Assembly (NCBI RefSeq): GCF_000527095.1
Contig: NZ_AZUN01000001.1
Location: 1,426,001-1,490,000, forward strand
From: Methylomicrobium lacus LW14
GTDB taxonomy: Bacteria > Pseudomonadota > Gammaproteobacteria > Methylococcales > Methylomonadaceae
Direction: 5' to 3'
DNA: 64,000 nt
In this document: piece after piece, positions 59,601 through 64,000 of the stretch
Numbering within the stretch: position 1 is the stretch's first letter
Layout: each line of letters opens with the position of its first letter
Made by a program: the position numbers and the translations under genes
The notes under the pieces: model-generated
Told to the model about the DNA's origin: nothing
The model's database searches: none
The model's input: the letters and a program-made list of their open reading frames with translations, nothing else

Positions 59601-62356
59601 AGGGCCGTGGTCCATGTCAGCAATCGACGCCGGGTAATGAACAGCCGCACTAAGGTTCTGACGATGGCGTCCGTCATCTGCCAGGCGTGCTGGGCAAGTA
59701 AGGTCAGCTCCACCAGACTGCTGCCAAATCCCCATAACATATTCTCACCCGTTGCGCGTAGATGAGTAACGAGCGAAGTGCCTCGACGGGGCAACATAAA
59801 TCCACTTGTGATAGACAGGATGGCGGGAAAAGCCAATGCCGTCAGGACGAAACCCATTAGGATCCCTTGCGGTGCATTCGGTATAGCCCAGGTTGCGACC
59901 AGTGCGGAGAAGGTTGCTGGGGCCGATAGGGATCGGCGCAAATTGTCTAGCATCTTCCAGCGCCCGATCATGGGCATATCCTTGCCGCGAGGCCCGAAAA
60001 TCCAGGGTAATAGCTGCCAATCGCCACGCGCCCAGCGGTGCTGCCGCGATGCCGCCACCTCTGCATGGGAAGGAAATTCTTCAAAAAACTCGATATCGCT
60101 CACCAGCGCGCAACGCGCAAATACGCTCTCGAACAAGTCATGACTGAGCTGGGTGTTTTCCGGCACGCGCCCAGCCAGAACGGCTTCAAACGCATCCACA
60201 TCATATAAGCCCTTGCCGCTGTAAGTGCCCAGTCCGAATAGATCCTGATAAAGTTCGGATACCGTACTGGCGTAAGCGTCGGTGCCCGAGCTGCCGGCAA
60301 AAATCCGGTGAAACATCGAACGTTCCTGCCGCTGCGGCAGGGTTGCCGTCACGCGAGGCTGGATAATGCTGTAGCCATCCACGGCACACTGGGTTCTCGG
60401 ATCGATCGCCGGTCGGTTCAGCGGATGGGCGGCCACTCCCACCAATTGTGATACAACGCCCATGGGCAACTTGGTGTCGGCATCGAGGGTAAGCACATAA
60501 CGAACACCGGGGGGCGCGGCCGCTGGCTTGCCATCGATCGGCAGAAAAGACGTATCGACAGCGCCGCGCAACAAGCGGTTAAACTCGTGCAGCTTGCCGC
60601 GCTTGCGTTCCCAGCCCATCCACTTGCCTTCGGATGGATTCCACAAACGTTTGCGGTGAAACACAAAGAAGCGTTGGTCTCCATACCTGGCGTTGAGCGC
60701 CGCCACCCCGGCAGTGGCTATGCTCAGCAGCCGGGCATCGTTCGGCATCGTTTCTCGCTCCGCATCGCTCCAATCCGACAACAAGGCAAAGCGCAATTGG
60801 CCGTTAGGATTGGACAGATAGCGAATCTCCATTTGCTCGAGCTGCTCCTTTACCCCGGTCTCGGTCACGAACATTGTCGGCACGACGACGAACGTACTCA
60901 GCGCCTCGGGCACGCCGCCCTTCAGTTCGAGCCGTGGCAGGTGGCTCGGTGGAAGGCCTGCAATAATGAGCCGGTTAACGAGGCCGACCGCGATATCCGA
61001 TGCGGGAAACACACCGAATAAGGCAAGCAGGAACAATTGAAATCCGCCGACCCCTGCCGCTATACATGAGTTCAAGGGAAGCGCGAGCAACAGCCCTGTC
61101 AACATGGCAAGACTAGCCGCATAAGCGAGCCCGGCATAAGCGACATAAGCGCGCAGCAGCCATTGCTTGAAAGAAGGTCGAAAATCGACTTCCTTTTCGA
61201 ACGCATAGCGGCCGGCGCCGATCAAGTAATAGCCCGGATCCAGCTGTCGTGCGTCGGTTGAGTCTTGTTCACTGGCGCGTTGAACTTTGTCTATCACCCG
61301 GCTAGCTATCCCCACCTCCGCATGCGGAGAGCGTTTGGCGAGATCTTCGATGGCGTGGCGATAACGGTCGCGTGTCAGAAAATCCATTGCCCCATAGCCG
61401 TCATGAGCGCGCAGGCGCTCGTCCACCAGGCTCGCATCCTCGACGAACTGGGGCCATTCGAATGCGGAAATAGCGCGCATGCTGAGGATGATGTTGCGGA
61501 CCGTCAGGTTATCGGCGATCTGGTCGGCGTGTTCGCGATGCACGATTTCATCCAGACTGACACCTTGCTCGCTAAGCCATTCATTCAGGTAATCGAGGGA
61601 GAGCTCCGCGCCAGGATGCGGGTCATGTAATCGCTGCAAGATCTGTACGGCGTATGCCTGACGCAACGGAACGGCGGGTAATGTCGCCGCGGGGAGAGGC
61701 GATTCCAGTTTATCGGTTTGAGCGATGATTTGTTCGATCTGATCGACGAACTCGTCCGCCAGCTGGCGACCTGTTTGAGAACGCATGGTGCGAACCGCCA
61801 GACGGCGCAGATTTTCGACAAGCAACACGCGTAAAGTACTCGGGATCGCCCAGAGTTCACCGAGGGTGAGAGGATCGACGCTTTGATACGCCCGCACGAA
61901 AAGCGTCAATAACTCCGGGGCAAAGCGGCTGTCGGTATGGGCTACCAAGGCCCAGGCGATGCCGTAGACGCGGGGATAGCCCTCGAGTATGCCTTCGGCC
62001 AACTTGGGCAGCGCCCGGTAATAACTTTCAGGCAAATCGACTTGAATGTCGCTGACCTGCTCCTGGATCACATGAAAATTATCCAGTAGCCATTCCGCCG
62101 CCGGTGTGATGGCGCGTTGCTGACTTACCGCCTTGGCGACAGCTTCATAGGCATCGACCAGCACCCGGCAATTCTCGCGCACCCGCGGGATCAGTTTGCG
62201 TCCTTGCTTGCGACGGCTGACTTTTTGCGCTTGTGCTAAACTGACCGCATGCTGTTCTAGCCGTTCGGTGCTGAATAACTCGAACCGGATGGGCGCCTCA
62301 TCATTCCCCGGGTGATCTATCCTAGCGTATCGCCTTTGTTCTCGCCGCTTCGCCAT
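53633..62356 (-). CDS. ndvB: Cyclic beta-1,2-glucan synthase (NdvB/ChvB type)
   Basis: A 2,907-residue inner-membrane enzyme. An N-terminal helical domain (1-400) is followed by membrane segments near 415-475. The glycosyltransferase 84 domain has LTLDADTKLPMG (DxD), FARCALVSDIEFF and RQHRWARGDWQLLPW (Q-R-W-like motif), then more membrane helices to about 1000. The glycoamylase-like domain (about 1060-1600) has LHGHFYNWYDTRDL, WSGSMFEYLMP, PWGVSESAFN and YMAHHQGMSL. The C-terminal half carries GH94-type beta-sandwiches and barrel with LMGSGDWNDGMNRVG (catalytic Asp). The set initiates, elongates, trims and cyclises beta-1,2-glucan from UDP-glucose for the periplasm. Length normal, intact, single gene. 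Confidence 0.95.
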   Translation of the reverse strand: MAKRREQRRYARIDHPGNDEAPIRFELFSTERLEQHAVSLAQAQKVSRRKQGRKLIPRVRENCRVLVDAYEAVAKAVSQQRAITPAAEWLLDNFHVIQEQVSDIQVDLPESYYRALPKLAEGILEGYPRVYGIAWALVAHTDSRFAPELLTLFVRAYQSVDPLTLGELWAIPSTLRVLLVENLRRLAVRTMRSQTGRQLADEFVDQIEQIIAQTDKLESPLPAATLPAVPLRQAYAVQILQRLHDPHPGAELSLDYLNEWLSEQGVSLDEIVHREHADQIADNLTVRNIILSMRAISAFEWPQFVEDASLVDERLRAHDGYGAMDFLTRDRYRHAIEDLAKRSPHAEVGIASRVIDKVQRASEQDSTDARQLDPGYYLIGAGRYAFEKEVDFRPSFKQWLLRAYVAYAGLAYAASLAMLTGLLLALPLNSCIAAGVGGFQLFLLALFGVFPASDIAVGLVNRLIIAGLPPSHLPRLELKGGVPEALSTFVVVPTMFVTETGVKEQLEQMEIRYLSNPNGQLRFALLSDWSDAERETMPNDARLLSIATAGVAALNARYGDQRFFVFHRKRLWNPSEGKWMGWERKRGKLHEFNRLLRGAVDTSFLPIDGKPAAAPPGVRYVLTLDADTKLPMGVVSQLVGVAAHPLNRPAIDPRTQCAVDGYSIIQPRVTATLPQRQERSMFHRIFAGSSGTDAYASTVSELYQDLFGLGTYSGKGLYDVDAFEAVLAGRVPENTQLSHDLFESVFARCALVSDIEFFEEFPSHAEVAASRQHRWARGDWQLLPWIFGPRGKDMPMIGRWKMLDNLRRSLSAPATFSALVATWAIPNAPQGILMGFVLTALAFPAILSITSGFMLPRRGTSLVTHLRATGENMLWGFGSSLVELTLLAQHAWQMTDAIVRTLVRLFITRRRLLTWTTALQAKAAASHTMKNLIRPLSISSTVAIASSVVVVLFNPAGIRFATPFLLLWWLAPVIARALSLPPRLDLAETLQPEDNVQLRLIGRRIWRFFTTFVTQEEHYLPPDNFQETPQPVIAHRSSPTNFGLYLLSVVSARDFGWIGLSDTVDRLEDTLKTLIALPRLHGHFYNWYDTRDLHMLEPRYVSTVDSGNLAGHLLALAQACRETLRRPLSFSTALIGLSDTHRLLMDSLAIITDDRRTLTVSLKELRQKGVVLGELLGSQPIDYEEWSRLWGRLTGCVDTLQDLASAYADERGDSGDSEVLAWVTLLRDDIRSHVRDVECLVPWIHFAGQLDAWAETEEQGLQLEAFRKELSLDTHLCDLGDSYALALAHLEALPQEPLALSGDPETLSMMLRRAGEQAEVLTKRLEAMAAQLDALFHEMDFRFLYDEVRHMFALGYRVTEGALDDSYYDLLASEARLSSFIAIAKRDVPSLHWFHLGRRVTRAAHGTVLLSWSGSMFEYLMPSLVTYTPRYSLLDQTCRLVVKRQIEYGKERGVPWGVSESAFNVRDLFFTYQYSAFGVPGLGMKRGLGEDLVIAPYATALASMYLPHAAVENFQRLEKEGALGPFGFYEALDFTPIRLASGQRMAMVRCYMAHHQGMSLVAFSNAVHDGRMRHRFHQAPLIQSAELLLQERIPRGADALCLPFLQDLPEVKESAQPPVRRVPSPTSLVPSSHLLSNGRYAVMITAAGSGYSLCQNLAVTRWREDVTRDAWGNYIYLRDIETGQVWSAGYQPTTMAPADYEVVFAEDRARISRTDGSMVSTLEILVSPEDDAEIRRLSLTNNGMQAREIEITSYAEIVLAPLPADIAHPAFSNLFVRTEYFPQACALIARRRQRADGDPNLWAAHVLACVGAEDGLQYETDRARFIGRGHTLREPIAVMDGRPLTNTVGSVLDPIFSLRTRIRIAAGATEHVTFTTLVAASRQALEELADKYHNAAAFDRVSSLAWTHAHVQLHYLRTKPDEAQLFQDLANRLVYADPSLRPTGRMMQLNTLNVTSLWRHGISGDRPIVLLRISEPEDRILVEQLLRAHEYWRMKGLAADVVILNEKEFSYAGDLQTLLEGMVREKQALWFHQEHKIQGAIFVLRGDQLSVEERRMLQTVARAVLASNRGTLAEQLLRHQRPAAAFVAPKALTTPGMDSLPLSLPPLEFFNGLGGFVEDGREYVIVLDKGQWTPAPWINVIANAEFGFTVSELGSGCTWCGNSRENQLTPWSNDPVSDPPGEVFYLRDDETNELWSPTALPIRVDNTSYVIRHGQGYSRFEHASHGIHSDLLQFVSPDDPVKISSLTLTNVSGRTRRLTVAAYVEWVLGSSRTVTASHVITEMDPETGAMFAVNPWDMEFGERIAFADLAGRQTGWTANRTEFIGPNGSLDAPVGLLSPKALKKRVGAGLDPCAALKTVIELEPNGRAEIVFLLGQGKDRAHARELVQRYRETKVATTFAQVKQAWEQVLAKVQVKTPDRELDLLLNRWLLYQSLSCRMWARAAFYQVGGAFGFRDQLQDCMALAVARPDLARSHILHAASRQFVEGDVQHWWHPPTGRGVRTHFSDDRVWLPYVVSHYVRVSGDAGVLEEDVPFLEGPQLEPEQDDAYYEPTQSMQHATLFEHCARALDLSLKTGGHGLPLMGSGDWNDGMNRVGNQGKGESVWMAWFLLATLSEFAHVAEGRGEQERASRWREHANQLKAAVEAEGWDGAWYRRAFFDDGSPLGSAANAECRIDSIAQSWGVISGAAEAERAQRAMNSVREYLVRYGDDLVLLFTPPFDKTERDPGYIKSYPPGVRENGGQYTHAAIWSVIAYAMLGDGDQAAELLHMLNPIKRTATRTGVYAYKVEPYVLAADIYAEPPHVRRGGWTWYTGAAGWYYRAGIEWVLGLQVRADQLVFDPCIPRAWRSFSISYQHENTRYEIAVENPNEVTRGVVTIELDGERQPNGNSITLQDDGRLHRVRVVLG

Positions 62357-62491
62357 GGTTTTATTCTCCGAGCCTAAATAAAATTTAGCTTCCTGCCCAG
62401 CAAAGCGGATCGAGTCTTTCTCACTCTGGAATGAGGCGACTCGTATCGGCTTTGACTCAGAAAGTGAAAACGGAACGGTAAAATATTAAGG

Positions 62492-62650
62492 CTATATGAT
62501 GCCCAATAAGACAAGAACCAGTAAGATGATCAAAATCGTCCCGAGCCCGCCGCTGGGACCATAACCCCAGCCCCGGCTGTGTGGCCAGATTGGAATGACG
62601 CCAACGAGAAGAAGGATGAGAATGATGAGTAAAATTGTGCCAACTGACAT
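62492..62650 (-). CDS. DUF3309 family small membrane protein
   Basis: A 52-residue protein: MSVGTILLIILILLLVGVIP, then WPHSRGWGYGPSGGLGTI and a second helix ILLVLVLLGII. This two-helix layout with the W-P-S-W/GYGPSG turn is the DUF3309 signature. Ribosome site AGGAGAGCTACC. Upstream of ndvB on the same strand. Confidence 0.9.
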   Translation of the reverse strand: MSVGTILLIILILLLVGVIPIWPHSRGWGYGPSGGLGTILIILLVLVLLGII

Positions 62651-63154
62651 GGTAGCTCTCCTGCTAGACAAATAAAGTTAATCTGAAAACGGTTCCGAAA
62701 CTGCGCGGCCTTGGCGCCTTCGACACATCGCCTCATGCGAGGCTTTGGTGTATAAGACCCAAGATACTCACGACGTTCAAATACACGGCCACGAAATAAC
62801 TGCAAAACCTCGATGCCCGCAGATAAGGGTTCGGTCGCGATAGTCAGGGTAGTATTGCTTAAGTGAAAAAAAACTTCAGAGACAGAATGGCATTAAGATC
62901 GGACGCAGTCTGTACACTATCGTACACAATGACTCTGTCGGCGACACATGAAGCCCTGCCTCGGGCAAATCCGCATAGGCTGCAATTGCCTTTTGACTTG
63001 AATCCAAAGATTAATATAAATTGCATACGAATCGTTTTTTCTGGTTTCACGTCGGACTTCGCACAAATCCTTACCCTCATCCGGATCGTTAACCATGAGA
63101 TGGATTCAAAGATTCCGTGCAATCCTCTAATTTCTCCCTGGAGTCGTAACGACT
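62651..63154. other. 504-base stretch without a gene
   Basis: A divergent region between DUF3309 and the methyltransferase. Short frames on both strands lack ribosome sites and similarity. The promoters of both genes are expected here. Confidence 0.5.
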
Positions 63155-63901
63155 TTGAACACGCTAAATGACCACGAACTTCTGGTAGCGAACCGGAATT
63201 TCTATGAGCCCCTCTGGCGTGATGCCCAACTGGTTGAACCGGAGCGTTTCAACACCTGGCCATTGATCAGCCCGCTGGCGGCCAAGGCGATTCGTCGCCT
63301 GGAAGTGGCGCCCGGGTTACGGCCACGGCTGCCCGTTGACGGCACAGCTTTTGTCGACATCAGTATGAATGCGTTGACACAACTGGCCGCCTGCGGAGGG
63401 AGACCGGTGATGGCCCCCATTGGCAGATTGCCCTTTGCCGACGGCAGCTTTGATTTGTTGTGTGCTCTCGATATTATCGAGCACGTGGATGATGATCGGA
63501 GGGCCATGGCGGAATTGTCTCGTGTCGCCGCAACGGGGGCGACCCTGTTGCTGTCAACGCCGCTGCATCCCGAGATGTGGACGCCTTTTGACGATTTCGT
63601 CGGCCATCGACGGCGCTATGAACCGAAGCAGATTCAGAGTCTGTTGCAACAGCATGGCTTTACCATAGAACGAAGTGCCGTCTTCGGCATGCAGCCCAGT
63701 TCCTCATGGCTGCTGGATCTCGGTATGTGGTTTTTGACACATCGCCGAGAGAAAGCGATGAAGTGGTATAACCGGGTCATGCCGTATACGATACGTTTGC
63801 AGAAACCCCTCCAGCTTCATGAAGGCCTGATCAATACGGATGGGGTCGGCGAGATCCTGATCGTCTGCAGCAAGGGTGTGTTTCCCGGTAATACTCCATA
63901 A
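63155..63901 (+). CDS. Class I SAM-dependent methyltransferase
   Basis: A 248-residue protein starting at TTG 63155 with CTGGAG about ten bases upstream. The methyltransferase-11 type core shows FVDISMNALTQLAACGG, LPFADGSFDLLCALDIIEHV (motif with acidic DIIEH) and AATGATLLLSTPLHPEMW. A C-terminal segment may contact membrane (FGMQPSSSWLLDLGMWFLTH). The substrate is unknown. The glycine-rich motif I is atypical (VDIS instead of DIGCG), so the N-terminus may have diverged. Confidence 0.82.
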   Translation: MNTLNDHELLVANRNFYEPLWRDAQLVEPERFNTWPLISPLAAKAIRRLEVAPGLRPRLPVDGTAFVDISMNALTQLAACGGRPVMAPIGRLPFADGSFDLLCALDIIEHVDDDRRAMAELSRVAATGATLLLSTPLHPEMWTPFDDFVGHRRRYEPKQIQSLLQQHGFTIERSAVFGMQPSSSWLLDLGMWFLTHRREKAMKWYNRVMPYTIRLQKPLQLHEGLINTDGVGEILIVCSKGVFPGNTP

Positions 63902-64000
63902 GGTCTGGCGCTATAGAATTACTGCTTTGATGATGAGACAAAATACCCACTGATTATAAGTATTTTTACTAATAGTAAATTATCCATTTTTTTCATATCG
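63902..64000. other. Window end, no gene
   Basis: Ninety-nine AT-rich bases after the methyltransferase; nothing recognised. Confidence 0.4.

Overview
The window looks like a chromosomal segment of a gammaproteobacterium. Gene styles and dispersed repeats resemble methanotrophic Methylococcales such as Methylomonas or Methylobacter relatives. That assignment is inference; no ribosomal RNA or methane oxidation gene is present to settle it.

Positions 1-13.9 kb read as a defence island. It holds a type I restriction-modification locus (hsdR truncated by the window edge, hsdM, hsdS). A zeta-toxin-like kinase with a small partner follows directly. Next comes a two-gene unit of an unknown 155-residue protein and a long prokaryotic Argonaute whose frame breaks at a G run just after the first catalytic aspartate of PIWI. 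A complete IS66-type insertion sequence and a second, divergently placed zeta-like module complete it. The island ends at a 3' fragment of a tRNA-Arg(CCG) gene, a typical integration scar.

Positions 14-15.5 kb are decayed DNA with a modC fragment. From 15.5 to 53.5 kb lies a dense stress and envelope region. It has BON lipoproteins, a DUF1207 protein, DUF883/YqjE/YqjK-like clusters (one intact, one inverted and decayed), PRC-barrel and CsbD proteins, ChaB, DUF2171, DUF502, DUF2383 and several tiny membrane proteins. Redox genes here are zwf, a mercuric-reductase-like flavoprotein, a ferredoxin-reductase-like flavoprotein, a sorbosone-dehydrogenase-like lipoprotein, large-subunit catalase, a thiol peroxidase and glutathione reductase. 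Cysteine-rich copper-storage-type genes occur twice, one reduced to a 35-codon stub. Many parts are duplicated. A 1,898-bp block carrying four genes occurs twice in direct orientation about 9.9 kb apart, and decayed fragments lie between the copies (egtB joined to a DUF502 tail, a DUF2383 fragment, hemerythrin, an AI-2E-type permease). A shared sequence motif recurs in front of at least seven of these genes, pointing in the direction of transcription, which suggests a common regulon.

Positions 46-49.6 kb hold a compact minus-strand operon: PlsC-type acyltransferase, acyl carrier protein, family 2 glycosyltransferase, LpxL-type acyltransferase, polysaccharide deacetylase. It resembles a reduced aryl-polyene or glycolipid cluster. 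Positions 53.6-62.4 kb are one 2,907-residue cyclic beta-1,2-glucan synthase, followed by a DUF3309 mini-protein and a methyltransferase. The glucan synthase and a free-standing glycoamylase-like protein at 22.6 kb may share osmoprotective periplasmic glucan metabolism with the surrounding osmotic and oxidative stress genes.
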